Below are positions 34,362-42,495 of a stretch of 64,000 bases of DNA, piece by piece. Made by a program: the position numbers and the translations under genes. Numbering within the stretch: position 1 is the first letter of the stretch; the number at the start of each line of letters is the position of its first letter. The notes beneath the pieces are model-generated. The model saw nothing but the letters and a program-made list of their open reading frames with translations. It did not search any database and had not been told where the DNA came from. This DNA is from an uncultured Blautia sp. (lineage in GTDB: Bacteria > Bacillota > Clostridia > Lachnospirales > Lachnospiraceae): assembly GCA_934424575.1 (NCBI GenBank), contig CAKRXU010000001.1, positions 62,001 to 126,000 of the forward strand, in the 5' to 3' direction.

Positions 34362-34381
34362 CTCGTTGATCTTTGTTGATT

Positions 34382-35158
34382 TTATAAAACTTTGGATAAA
34401 AATTCCTGCAGACGCGGGTTTCTCGGGTTATCAAAGATTTCTGACGGAGTTCCGTCTACGAGAAGTTTTCCGTCTGCCATAAAAAGTACACGGTTTCCAA
34501 CCTCTCTTGCAAATCCCATCTCGTGTGTTACCACGACCATGGTCATGCCTTCCTTCGCAAGTTCTTTCATAACATCCAGAACCTCGCCTACCATCTCAGG
34601 GTCAAGTGCGGAAGTCGGCTCGTCGAACAGCATGACTTCCGGTTCCATTGCAAGTGCGCGGACGATCGCAACACGCTGTTTCTGTCCGCCGGAAAGCTGG
34701 ATCGGGTATGCATTGGCACGGTCAGCAAGTCCTACACGCGCAAGAAGTTCCAGAGCTTTTTTCTCGGCATCTTCTTTGGAAACGCCTTTGACCTTCATAG
34801 GTGCCAGGGTCATGTTGTCAAGGATCGTCATATGCGGGAACAGGTTAAAATGCTGGAACACCATTCCCATTTTCTGACGAAGATCGTCGATGTTGAGTTT
34901 TACAGTCTTGCCGGAAGCGTCCTTGTATTTCTTCTTGGTGATATCCACACCGTTGAAAATGATCTCACCGTCTGTCGGCTCTTCCAGAAGGTTCAGGCTT
35001 CGAAGAAAAGTGGATTTACCGGAACCTGACGGTCCGATGACTACCATAACATCACCTTTGTTGATGTTGACTGTCACATCATCCAGAGCCTTGATCGCGC
35101 CCCTGTGATAATGTTTCTTGAGGTTTTTTACCTGGATCATACTATCGTTTGTCGCCAT
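34382..35158 (-). CDS. Polar amino-acid ABC transporter ATPase (GlnQ type)
   Basis: Energises import of a polar amino acid. Walker [10 protein letters not shown] (about 38-46), signature LSGGQKQR (about 147) and Walker [15 protein letters not shown] (about 168) are all intact. 258 residues; closest in style to GlnQ/HisP. The start overlaps the upstream permease gene by 17 nt. It is the last gene of the binding protein-permease-ATPase order. Confidence 0.94.
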   Translation of the reverse strand: MATNDSMIQVKNLKKHYHRGAIKALDDVTVNINKGDVMVVIGPSGSGKSTFLRSLNLLEEPTDGEIIFNGVDITKKKYKDASGKTVKLNIDDLRQKMGMVFQHFNLFPHMTILDNMTLAPMKVKGVSKEDAEKKALELLARVGLADRANAYPIQLSGGQKQRVAIVRALAMEPEVMLFDEPTSALDPEMVGEVLDVMKELAKEGMTMVVVTHEMGFAREVGNRVLFMADGKLLVDGTPSEIFDNPRNPRLQEFLSKVL

Positions 35159-35927
35159 GGCTCATTCTCCTTTCGAAATATGCGATCAGTTTGGAGGTCG
35201 GGAAGCACAGGCAGAAATAGATTGCTGTTGCTACCAGCAGAGGCTCGATGATGATAAAGGTCGCACCTTTGACTGCATTTACTGCAGACATGATATCCTG
35301 TACACCGATGGTGTATGTGATCGCAGATTCCTTGATGATAACAACGAATTCATTTGCGATTGCCGGAAGGATATTCTTGAGTGCCTGCGGAAGAATAATG
35401 TAACGCAGGTTCATTGTCTGAGAAAGTCCCAGAGAACGGGCAGCCTCTGTCTGTCCCTGATCGATGGACTGGATACCTGCACGGATGATCTCACAAAGGT
35501 AAGCACCGGAGTTCATTCCAAGTGCAACGACACCAGGGAAAAATCTGTTGAATTTGATAAATCCAAACATCTGGAAAGACGGAAGGTCGATCATTCCGAA
35601 CACACCATAGTAGATGATGAAGATCTGTACCAGTACAGGTGTGGAACGAAGGATCTCAACGTATGCAGTTGCGATAAAAGAAAGGGGATTGAATTTGGAC
35701 AGCCATACCAGCGGTCCTCCCTCTCTCAGATGTCCATTACGGTCTACTGCGAGAGCGCGGAACGGACGGATGTTTGACATACGCATCAGCGCAAGGATCA
35801 GTGCGAGCACAAAACCAATCGCAACGGTGAACAGGGATAACAGTACAGTTACCAGAAGTCCCTGTCTGAACAGCTGTGCATATGGGGCAATTTTGCCAAA
35901 ATTAGATAATTTAATAAAACTGTCCAT
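35142..35927 (-). CDS. Polar amino-acid ABC transporter permease (HisM/GlnP type)
   Basis: Inner-membrane channel subunit of 261 residues. Five or so hydrophobic helices are visible, with the HisM-family sequence [18 protein letters not shown] (about 92-109) and the coupling EAA loop [29 protein letters not shown] (about 165-193, spans given, not quoted in full in the literature sense). It is preceded by a terminator-like hairpin that separates it from the binding-protein gene. Confidence 0.93.
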   Translation of the reverse strand: MDSFIKLSNFGKIAPYAQLFRQGLLVTVLLSLFTVAIGFVLALILALMRMSNIRPFRALAVDRNGHLREGGPLVWLSKFNPLSFIATAYVEILRSTPVLVQIFIIYYGVFGMIDLPSFQMFGFIKFNRFFPGVVALGMNSGAYLCEIIRAGIQSIDQGQTEAARSLGLSQTMNLRYIILPQALKNILPAIANEFVVIIKESAITYTIGVQDIMSAVNAVKGATFIIIEPLLVATAIYFCLCFPTSKLIAYFERRMSHGDKR

Positions 35928-35971
35928 AAAAATTCCTTTCTTAATAATGTAATAAATTGATCGTCAGCAAA

Positions 35972-36000
35972 ATTCCTCCCCATCAGTTCTGGGGAGGAAT
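35972..36000 (-). terminator. Intercistronic hairpin (attenuator) between binding-protein and permease genes
   Basis: Perfect 10-bp stem ATTCCTCCCC/GGGGAGGAAT with a 9-nt loop, followed on the minus strand by TTT. It would allow partial termination, giving more binding protein than membrane subunits. Confidence 0.75.
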
Positions 36001-36040
36001 CCATTATTCATTGCTTGTATTACCAGTCAGGTTGATCTGC

Positions 36041-36910
36041 TTATTCAGCATCTTCTGCAGTGTCATCTGTCTCCGGGACTGCACCGTTGTCGTCCAGTGT
36101 TCCTTCGTATGTCTGACCTGCTGCAAGCTCTGTTGCATCTGCGATGAATTTGTCCATGGAACCGTCATCAAGTGCATCTGCGATCGCTGCGTTTACAGCT
36201 TTGAGAAGTGCATCGTTTCCTTTTGAAACACCGATTGCAGATCCTACGGTATCATACGGTACATCACATACGATCACAAGATCCGGATAGTTCTTCTGAT
36301 AGCTCTCTGCTACTGCTGTCTCGATGAATGCACCATCCATCTTACCTGTCAGAAGCTCTGTGATAAGGTCTGTAACCTTAGGAAGAGATACGATATCAGC
36401 ATCCGGTGTGTTCTCGTTTGCAAGATCAAGCTGGATAGAACCTGTCTGTGCTCCGATGGAGTAATCCTTGTTGTTTGCATCTTCAAGAGATTTGAACTGA
36501 TCTGCTTTGTCTTTGACAGTTACGAAGGACTGTCCCCCCTGATAGTACAGGTCTGAGAAATCCATAGCGTCCTCACGTGCCGGATCTGGGGAAAGACCAG
36601 CCATGCCAAGGTCTACGTTCTTCTGAGCAAGTTCGCTTAATACACCGTCAAAGTCCATCGGAACTACTTCCAGTTCCAGTCCCATCTTGTCTGCGATATA
36701 CTTAGCCAGATCCATGTCAAATCCTGCCAGTGTCGGGTTGCCGTCATCATCGATAGAATAGAATTCATACGGTGCGAAGTCCGGGCTTGTTGCTACTGTA
36801 AGTTTGCCATCTGTAACGGTCTCTACATCGTCTGCTGCAAATGTCGGTACTGCCATAGATACAGCCATAACTGCACCAAGAGCGATTGCTGTGATTTTCT
36901 TTAAGTTCAT
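36041..36910 (-). CDS. Amino-acid ABC transporter substrate-binding protein
   Basis: Extracellular receptor of the transporter encoded downstream. A signal peptide lies at about 1-25 (ending PTFAADD), without an obvious lipobox cysteine. The mature part has the family-3 solute-binding pattern PYEFYSIDDDGNPTLAGFD (about 50-68), DLGMAGLSPDPAREDAMDFS and a C-terminal acidic tail. 289 residues. GGAGG upstream and a promoter of its own. The ligand is uncertain: the DPAREDAMDFS segment is common to polar amino-acid receptors. Confidence 0.92.
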   Translation of the reverse strand: MNLKKITAIALGAVMAVSMAVPTFAADDVETVTDGKLTVATSPDFAPYEFYSIDDDGNPTLAGFDMDLAKYIADKMGLELEVVPMDFDGVLSELAQKNVDLGMAGLSPDPAREDAMDFSDLYYQGGQSFVTVKDKADQFKSLEDANNKDYSIGAQTGSIQLDLANENTPDADIVSLPKVTDLITELLTGKMDGAFIETAVAESYQKNYPDLVIVCDVPYDTVGSAIGVSKGNDALLKAVNAAIADALDDGSMDKFIADATELAAGQTYEGTLDDNGAVPETDDTAEDAE

Positions 36911-36979
36911 CTTCTTTTCCTCCTCGTTTTCCTGGAATATTTATGCAGGAAAAATGCATAATTCCTCTTCATTTTTCTT

Positions 36980-37007
36980 ATTGTATCATAATCCACAGAA
37001 AATACAA
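36980..37007 (-). promoter_or_regulatory. Promoter of the amino-acid ABC operon
   Basis: Minus strand -35 TTGTAT (37002-37007), 16-nt spacer, -10 TACAAT (36980-36985). The leader of about 65 nt contains a small TGCA-type inverted repeat near 36950. Confidence 0.55.
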
Positions 37008-37080
37008 GCAATTCTTTCTTTTAGTGCAGTACAAAAATTTTAGCATTGTCGCTTTTTACGCAGAAATGCACTTCTCATAC

Positions 37081-37109
37081 TTGCATATTTTTCTGTATTT
37101 TCTTATAAT
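37081..37109 (+). promoter_or_regulatory. Promoter of hydF
   Basis: -35 TTGCAT (37081-37086), 17-nt spacer, -10 TATAAT (37104-37109). It lies about 100 nt before the start codon. Confidence 0.65.
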
Positions 37110-37208
37110 AGAAAGAAACACTTTCATAATTTAAAATATTGCAGTAAATTTTCCCTGTTTTTTCGGATTATTTTCTGTAATCTTTTTTAAGGTAAAGGGG
37201 GAAGAATT

Positions 37209-38438
37209 ATGGGAATGAATCAGACACCAGCTTCTGAACGTGTACATATCAGTTTTTTTGGAAAAAGGAACGCCGGGAAATCGAGTGTTATCAATGCTGT
37301 GACCGGGCAGGATCTTGCGATCGTTTCTTCTGTCAGGGGAACTACGACAGACCCTGTATATAAATCCATGGAACTGCTGCCGCTCGGTCCTGTGGTTGTC
37401 ATTGACACACCGGGAATTGATGATGAGGGAGAACTTGGCGCACTCCGTGTACGCAAGAGTTATCAGGTATTAAATAAAACAGACATCGCCATCCTTGTCA
37501 TAGACAGCAAGGCAGGCAAGGGCGAGGAGGAACTTGCCCTGATCCACCGTTTCCACCAGAAAAAAATCCCGTATTTGATCGTATATAATAAGATCGATCT
37601 GCTCTCCGGCGAGGAGGTCAAGGATCTTGCCATGTCCGTGCGCGCCGGTGAGGTTCTGGTCAGTGCCGCTGACGGAATGAATATCCAGGAGCTGAAAGAA
37701 AAGATTGCTACTCTGAAGCCGGAGGATACACACCAATATCCGCTGATCCAGGATCTGATCGAGCCTCTGGATCTGGTAATTCTGGTCGTCCCGATCGACA
37801 AGGCAGCCCCGAAAGGCCGTCTGATCCTGCCACAGCAGCAGACGATCCGGGATATTCTGGAACGCGGGGCGCTTTCACTTGTAGTACGTGATACGGAATT
37901 AAAAAGCACTCTGGATCATTTTCTGGCACAGGGTGTCTGTCCGAAGCTTGTCGTCACAGACAGCCAGGCATTTGCGCGTGTCTCAAAGGATGTGCCGGAA
38001 AACATCACTCTGACTTCATTCTCTATTCTTTTTTCAAGATATAAGGGGGAGCTGGAGACGCAGCTGAAAGGCGTTGCCGCACTTTCTTCTATTGAAAATG
38101 GCGACCACATCCTGATCGCAGAAGGATGTACGCATCACCGTCAGTGCGGGGATATCGGAACCTGTAAGATGCCTGAATGGATCCGCAATTATACTGGGAA
38201 GGAGCCTGTATTTGAATTCACTTCCGGCACAGAGTTTCCGGATGATGTTTCTTGCTATAAAATGGTTGTCCACTGCGGGGGCTGTATGCTGAATGAAAGG
38301 GAAATGAAATACCGCATCGCCTGCTGCCAGGATCAGGGTGTGCCGATCACCAATTATGGTATTCTGATCGCACAGGTGACGGGAATTCTGAAGCGCAGTC
38401 TTGGGCCGTTTCCGGAAATGCAGGGGCTGCTTCCGTAA
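37209..38438 (+). CDS. hydF: [FeFe]-hydrogenase H-cluster maturation GTPase HydF
   Basis: Scaffold GTPase that assembles the 2Fe subcluster and delivers it to the hydrogenase apoenzyme. The GTPase domain has GKRNAGKSSVINA (G1, about 18-30), RGTTTDPVY (G2), DTPGIDDEG (G3) and YNKIDLL (G4). The C-terminal iron-sulfur site is C-x-H at CTHHRQC (about 301) plus HCGGCM (about 355). 409 residues. It stands alone here; hydE and hydG are not in the window, nor is a hydrogenase gene. Confidence 0.95.
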   Translation: MGMNQTPASERVHISFFGKRNAGKSSVINAVTGQDLAIVSSVRGTTTDPVYKSMELLPLGPVVVIDTPGIDDEGELGALRVRKSYQVLNKTDIAILVIDSKAGKGEEELALIHRFHQKKIPYLIVYNKIDLLSGEEVKDLAMSVRAGEVLVSAADGMNIQELKEKIATLKPEDTHQYPLIQDLIEPLDLVILVVPIDKAAPKGRLILPQQQTIRDILERGALSLVVRDTELKSTLDHFLAQGVCPKLVVTDSQAFARVSKDVPENITLTSFSILFSRYKGELETQLKGVAALSSIENGDHILIAEGCTHHRQCGDIGTCKMPEWIRNYTGKEPVFEFTSGTEFPDDVSCYKMVVHCGGCMLNEREMKYRIACCQDQGVPITNYGILIAQVTGILKRSLGPFPEMQGLLP

Positions 38439-38628
38439 GTTCTTTTGACTTCCAAAAGAGTTTAGGCGTTATTCATAATAATTTTGAGTATTTTTTAGTT
38501 AAACTTCACAAAACTATAACATTTTTCCGTTATACTATGGTTCTATGATGTTGGAAAGTTTATCCAGCTTTGTTTACTAAAGATACTGTAACTGAATGGG
38601 GAGAATATTAATAAATAGGAGGACTTTT

Positions 38629-39483
38629 ATGAAATTTACAAAAATGCACGGGATTGGCAACGATTATGTATACGTGAACTGCTTCAAGGAAACAGTAACC
38701 AATCCGTCTGCGGTGGCAAAATTCGTCAGCGACCGCCATTTCGGAATCGGATCAGATGGTCTGATCCTGATCAAACCGTCTGATGTGGCAGACTGTGAGA
38801 TGGATATGTACAATCTCGACGGCTCTCAGGGTGCTATGTGCGGAAATGGGATCAGATGCGTTGCCAAGTATGCTTATGATTACGGCATCGTCAACAAGAC
38901 CAGCATCTCTGTTGCAACCAAGAGCGGAATTAAGTATCTGGATCTGACACTTGGAGATGACGGCAAGGTCGCCCTCGTTAAGGTAAATATGGGATCCCCG
39001 ATCCTGACCGCTAACCAGATTCCGATCGTTTCCGGCAAGGAGCAGGTTATCAACGAGCCACTGGATGTAGATGGTACTACTTACCGTATCACAGGTGTTT
39101 CCATGGGAAATCCACATGCGATCGTATATATGGATGACATTGACAATCTCGAAATCGAAAAGATAGGTCCGAAATTCGAAAATCACATTGATTTCCCGGA
39201 CCGTATCAACACAGAATTCGTCAAAGTCATTGACCGCCACACACTCCAGATGCGTGTCTGGGAACGTGGCTCCGGCGAAACCCTCGCCTGCGGCACCGGT
39301 GCCTGCGCCGTAGCCGTAGCCTCCACCCTGAACGGACTCGTTGACGAAGGCGAACCTGTCACCGTCAAACTCCTCGGCGGCGACCTCCAGATCCTCTGGA
39401 ACCGCCAGGAAAACCTTGTGTATATGACCGGGCCGGCTACTACGGTGTTTGATGGGGAGATTGATCTTTCATTTCTTAAGTAG
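38629..39483 (+). CDS. dapF: Diaminopimelate epimerase
   Basis: Converts LL- to meso-diaminopimelate for lysine and peptidoglycan. Both catalytic cysteines are visible, in LDGSQGAMCGNGIRC (about 65-79) and GETLACGTGACA (about 220-231). The start at 38629 (MKFTKMHG) has AGGAGG 6 nt upstream; an ATG at 38596 adds 11 unrelated residues. 284 residues. Codons between about 39270 and 39410 are noticeably more GC-rich than the rest of the gene. It supports the meso-DAP reading of MurE. Confidence 0.96.
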   Translation: MKFTKMHGIGNDYVYVNCFKETVTNPSAVAKFVSDRHFGIGSDGLILIKPSDVADCEMDMYNLDGSQGAMCGNGIRCVAKYAYDYGIVNKTSISVATKSGIKYLDLTLGDDGKVALVKVNMGSPILTANQIPIVSGKEQVINEPLDVDGTTYRITGVSMGNPHAIVYMDDIDNLEIEKIGPKFENHIDFPDRINTEFVKVIDRHTLQMRVWERGSGETLACGTGACAVAVASTLNGLVDEGEPVTVKLLGGDLQILWNRQENLVYMTGPATTVFDGEIDLSFLK

Positions 39484-39493
39484 TCTGTAACAG

Positions 39494-39540
39494 AAAAAAG
39501 CACTGAACTCATGACATCATCATGATTTCAGTGCTTTTTT
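39494..39540 (+). terminator. Intrinsic terminator after dapF
   Basis: Arms AAAAAAGCACTGAA and TTCAGTGCTTTTTT with an inner ATGA/TCAT stem; A and T runs on both sides make it usable from both strands. Confidence 0.85.
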
Positions 39541-39544
39541 CTTA

Positions 39545-39678
39545 TTATTCCACATTATTTTTCAATTCATATTCTGCCTCTATTTTTGTTTTTTCATTCT
39601 CAAGTTCAAGGCGAATCTTTTCGTACTCCGTAGCGTATCTGTCATTTGTTCTGCTTTGAATTGCTCTAATGTTTTCAT
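39545..39678 (-). pseudogene. Possible decayed small ORF after the 89-residue hypothetical protein
   Basis: An ATG at 39678 opens MKTLEQFKAEQ, and then the charged, helical-looking continuation NDRYATEYEKIRLELENEK... ending KNNVE is found one frame away, stopping at 39545. The second part is also in frame with the upstream hypothetical gene, separated from it only by its TGA. This fits either a small gene with a one-base deletion or a longer ancestral protein with an acquired stop. Evidence is coding character only. Confidence 0.3.
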
Positions 39679-39682
39679 ATTT

Positions 39683-39952
39683 TCACAGTCCTTCTCGATA
39701 AACGTGATTTATCGTTGCCTGAGCATGTTCCAGTTCTTTCTTTTGGATGATCGCTTCGCGGTCGGTCAGGATTGCGAGCATTTCGTCTACCACGTCCTCC
39801 GGGCGGGGATCAGAGACTCGATAAAGGTAACCTAACATTCGCATAGCCGTATAATCTGTATTCATCTGCCGATAAGCAATTTCCCGGCAAAAGTCATCCG
39901 GGTAACCCTTTTCGCACAACACATGATAAAGTTCATCTGTTCTGGATTCCAT
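39683..39952 (-). CDS. Hypothetical protein, 89 residues
   Basis: Small, charged, mostly helical protein that I cannot assign to a named family. It begins MESRTDELYHVLCEKGYPDDFC and has LGYLYRVSDPRPEDVVDEMLAIL (as two segments, about 40-62) and ends HAQATINHVYREGL. The start at 39952 follows GGAGG by 9 nt; upstream residues in the open frame are low-complexity and unlikely to be coding. It is isolated between dapF's terminator and aroE, a spot with decayed sequence on both sides, which suggests accessory or formerly mobile DNA. Confidence 0.6.
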   Translation of the reverse strand: MESRTDELYHVLCEKGYPDDFCREIAYRQMNTDYTAMRMLGYLYRVSDPRPEDVVDEMLAILTDREAIIQKKELEHAQATINHVYREGL

Positions 39953-40162
39953 TCTCCTACACCTCCATTCCATCTTCACCAATACAAGTAAAAAAAAGAA
40001 ACAAAAAAAGATGGCATCACCCTCTACGAAAACCATCTTAACCTAATCACAACCTCCAATTTTCAACCCCAGTAAAGTCAACACACTCCCGACCACCACA
40101 ACGAAGAACTCCGTACCCTTCTCATCACCATTCGTCCCGTCGAAAGCCCAAGCGAGGGGTGT

Positions 40163-40190
40163 GCCGAGGGGACTGCGAAGTCCCCTTGGC
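40163..40190. other. GC-rich hairpin with GNRA-type loop
   Basis: GCCGAGGGGACT and AGTCCCCTTGGC (one G-T) form a 12-bp stem closed by GCGA, a GNRA tetraloop, on the plus strand. It has no T run immediately after it, so it is not a clear terminator, although it lies about 40 nt past the aroE stop read from the minus strand. Confidence 0.5.
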
Positions 40191-40228
40191 GATTATTTTC
40201 GGCTTCTCAAGCCAAACATTTCCTCTTC

Positions 40229-41095
40229 CTAAGAGAAATACTTCTCCTTTATAATCTCCACCGGCATCTCCTCACCAGTCCAAAGCTTGAAGGACGCAGC
40301 TCCCTGATACAGCAGCATGTACATACCATTACCAGTCTTGCATCCAGCTTCCTTTGCTTCACGGAGCAGTCTTGTTTCCTGTGGATTGTAAATTACATCG
40401 AATACAAACAGATTCTTATGGAACATACTTGTATCTGTGATGATCGTTCTGTCTACATTCGGAGCCATTCCAACAGAAGTACCGTTTACAAGGATTGCGC
40501 TCTCTGCGATAGAAGCACGAAGTACTTCCGGATCTGAGAAGTCATGCAGAGTTACCTTGCACTCTGTGCGCTCATTCAGCTTCGCAACGATCTCCTCAGC
40601 TCTTCCGAAGAAATTATCTCTTACGTTAAATACGTTGATCTCAGCAACACCATCCAGTGCAGCCTGTACCAGAATTGCTGTTGCTGCTCCGCCGGCACCG
40701 AGAAGAGTCATTTTCTTGCCGATGATATCTACACCGTTCTCAGCAACTGCTCTCATAAATCCAACACCGTCTGTTGTGTAAGCAGTCAGCACGCCGTTAT
40801 CATTAACGATCGTATTGCATGCTCCTGAAATCTCAGATGCAGGAGATACTTTATCTGCAAGTTTGCACATGATATTCTTGCCCGGCATGGTGATGTTCCA
40901 GCCTCTTGCGCCCATGGTACGAAGCCCCTGAACTGCTTCCGGCATCTTATCTTCCGGTACATCAAATGCAAGATATGTATAATCCAGCCCCAGCTGATCG
41001 CATGCTTCATTGTGCATTTCCGGAGAAACACTGTGTGCGACCGGGCTTCCAAGTAAACATAATAATCCGGTGTGTCCTGTGATATGTTTTGACAT
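40229..41095 (-). CDS. aroE: Shikimate/quinate dehydrogenase, YdiB-like (paralogue 1)
   Basis: NAD(P)-dependent interconversion of shikimate or quinate with their 3-dehydro forms. The substrate site retains S-x-S (AHSVSPEMHN, about 21-30) and the catalytic Lys (NITMPGKN, about 68-75); the dinucleotide fold has LLGAGGAATAIL (about 131-142). The strand after it reads NVFNVRDNFFGRAEEIV, closer to E. coli YdiB (NRRDEFF type) than to NADP-specific AroE (NRT). 288 residues. It has its own promoter. As the other dehydrogenase lies 460 nt away with an OYE-type reductase, a catabolic role is more likely than a purely biosynthetic one. Confidence 0.92.
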   Translation of the reverse strand: MSKHITGHTGLLCLLGSPVAHSVSPEMHNEACDQLGLDYTYLAFDVPEDKMPEAVQGLRTMGARGWNITMPGKNIMCKLADKVSPASEISGACNTIVNDNGVLTAYTTDGVGFMRAVAENGVDIIGKKMTLLGAGGAATAILVQAALDGVAEINVFNVRDNFFGRAEEIVAKLNERTECKVTLHDFSDPEVLRASIAESAILVNGTSVGMAPNVDRTIITDTSMFHKNLFVFDVIYNPQETRLLREAKEAGCKTGNGMYMLLYQGAASFKLWTGEEMPVEIIKEKYFS

Positions 41096-41158
41096 AATCC
41101 ATATTCCTTTCCGCGTATCAAGATTTGGCGATTTCGCTCTCGCCTGTACATGTCACTT

Positions 41159-41187
41159 ATTATACACGATTTAAAGTGATAAAGCAA
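41159..41187 (-). promoter_or_regulatory. Promoter of aroE paralogue 1
   Basis: Minus strand -35 TTGCTT (41182-41187), 17-nt spacer, perfect -10 TATAAT (41159-41164). Confidence 0.75.
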
Positions 41188-41220
41188 AGACTATTTTCTA
41201 TTTTGCGTTAACTCCTCAAT

Positions 41221-41264
41221 TTGTTCTAAAGTATATTCCATTTTGTTCTAAAGCATGCTATACT
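41221..41264 (+). promoter_or_regulatory. Extended -10 promoter with two 11-bp direct repeats, for the tiny membrane ORF
   Basis: TTGTTCTAAAG occurs at 41221-41231 and 41243-41253, 22 nt (about two helical turns) apart, directly upstream of TGC-TATACT (-10 at 41259-41264). No good -35 is present, so the repeats could bind an activator. Confidence 0.5.
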
Positions 41265-41307
41265 ATAAGAGCTGTCGAACCTCCAGCAGAAAGGAGGTGC
41301 ACGCTTC

Positions 41308-41397
41308 ATGGAAGAAATACTCATCACACTTCTTGTCTCCGTGATAGCAAACGTAGTTAGCTACTACATATGCAAATGGCTGAGCGGCAGACGATAG
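41308..41397 (+). CDS. 29-residue single-helix membrane peptide, type I toxin-like
   Basis: ATG at 41308 follows a near-perfect AAGGAGGTG by 8 nt. The peptide is MEEILITLLVSVIANVVSYY then ICKWLSGRR: two acidic residues, one membrane helix (about 4-22) and a basic tail, the layout of small hydrophobic type I toxins and other tiny membrane proteins. ACCTCC (41279-41284) is the exact complement of GGAGGT (41293-41298), so the Shine-Dalgarno can be masked in an 8-nt-loop hairpin. A promoter lies just upstream and an intrinsic terminator just downstream, giving a complete transcript of about 210 nt. I see no antisense RNA promoter. Function not demonstrated. Confidence 0.7.
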   Translation: MEEILITLLVSVIANVVSYYICKWLSGRR

Positions 41398-41438
41398 GCA
41401 GCAACAGCCTAAACGGAATAGCTCACCGTAACGAGCAA

Positions 41439-41478
41439 GAAAGCCCTCAGAGTTGCAGCTCTGGGGGCTTTCGTTTTG
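41439..41478 (+). terminator. Terminator of the tiny membrane ORF transcript
   Basis: 14-bp stem GAAAGCCCTCAGAG/CTCTGGGGGCTTTC with a 6-nt loop, followed by GTTTT. It may also stop the convergent aroE paralogue 2 transcript. Confidence 0.85.
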
Positions 41479-41557
41479 CTTCATGGAATCTCATCACATT
41501 CCTTAGCTGTTATTAGCATATGCTATTTTCATTAAAAAGTCAACTCTAAATTTTTAC

Positions 41558-42445
41558 TTAGATTCCAAGTTTTTCTTTCATGTAATCTACCGGAGTATCT
41601 TTTCCAGTGTAAAGTTTGATGGCGATGAGTGCCTGGAACAGCATCATGCTCATACCATTGTAAACTTTTTCGCATCCTGCTTCTTTTGCCTGTTTCATCA
41701 TAACAGTTTCGCGTGGTGCGTAAACTGTGTCAGTTACGATCAGATCTTTCTTGAAGAAAGAAGTATCCGGGATGTTGGAAAGGTCTTCCAGTGGGTGCAT
41801 TCCTACACCTGTTGCATCACAGAACAGATCTGCTGCATGCATTTTTTCTTTGAGGAGGTCATGATCTGCAAGGTCATTCATTGTAGCTTTGCAGTTTGTG
41901 TTCTTGTTGATCAGGTCAACGATCTCTTCTCCACGGCTGTAGAATTTATCTTTGATGTTGAAGATCTCGATCTCTGCGATTCCGTCAAGAGCTCCGCGTA
42001 CTGCGATTGCTGTAGCAGCTCCGCCGGTTCCGATCAGAACCATCTTCATTCCTTTGAAATCAATGCCTTCTTCTTTGAGTCCCTGCCAGTATCCCATACC
42101 GTCAGTGTTGTAGCCTTTGAGCTTTCCTGTAACCTGTCCGTTTTCGTCACGCATGTTTACAACTGTGTTGATAGCACCGCATAATTTGGCAGCTTCATCA
42201 ACTTCGTCCAGATATTTGTGAACAACAGTTTTGTTCGGCATGGAGATGTTGGATCCAAGCATTTTGAGAGCACGGATACTCTGAACAGCGTCTTTGAGGG
42301 AATCGTTGTCTACTTCAAATGCAAGCTGGATAACGTCATCGCCGTTTTTGTCGTATGCGAGGTTATGAGTTGTCGGAGACTGTGTGTGACGGATCGGGTA
42401 AGCCATTAATCCTACTAATTCTGTATGTCCTGTTACGTTTGGCAT
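41558..42445 (-). CDS. aroE: Shikimate/quinate dehydrogenase, YdiB-like (paralogue 2)
   Basis: Second member of the family, 295 residues. The substrate loop is RHTQSPTTHN (about 18-27), so the first Ser of S-x-S is Thr, a change at the carboxylate-binding position that could shift preference between shikimate and quinate. The catalytic Lys is in SMPNKTVVHK (about 70), the dinucleotide motif is LIGTGGAATAIA, and the following strand reads IFNIKDKFYSRGEEIV as in YdiB. It lies 50 nt downstream of the OYE-type reductase gene and is probably co-transcribed with it. Confidence 0.92.
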   Translation of the reverse strand: MPNVTGHTELVGLMAYPIRHTQSPTTHNLAYDKNGDDVIQLAFEVDNDSLKDAVQSIRALKMLGSNISMPNKTVVHKYLDEVDEAAKLCGAINTVVNMRDENGQVTGKLKGYNTDGMGYWQGLKEEGIDFKGMKMVLIGTGGAATAIAVRGALDGIAEIEIFNIKDKFYSRGEEIVDLINKNTNCKATMNDLADHDLLKEKMHAADLFCDATGVGMHPLEDLSNIPDTSFFKKDLIVTDTVYAPRETVMMKQAKEAGCEKVYNGMSMMLFQALIAIKLYTGKDTPVDYMKEKLGI

Positions 42446-42495
42446 GATTTTTTCCTCTTTTCTTTTTAATAAAAACTTTGCTCCCTTGGTATCAT

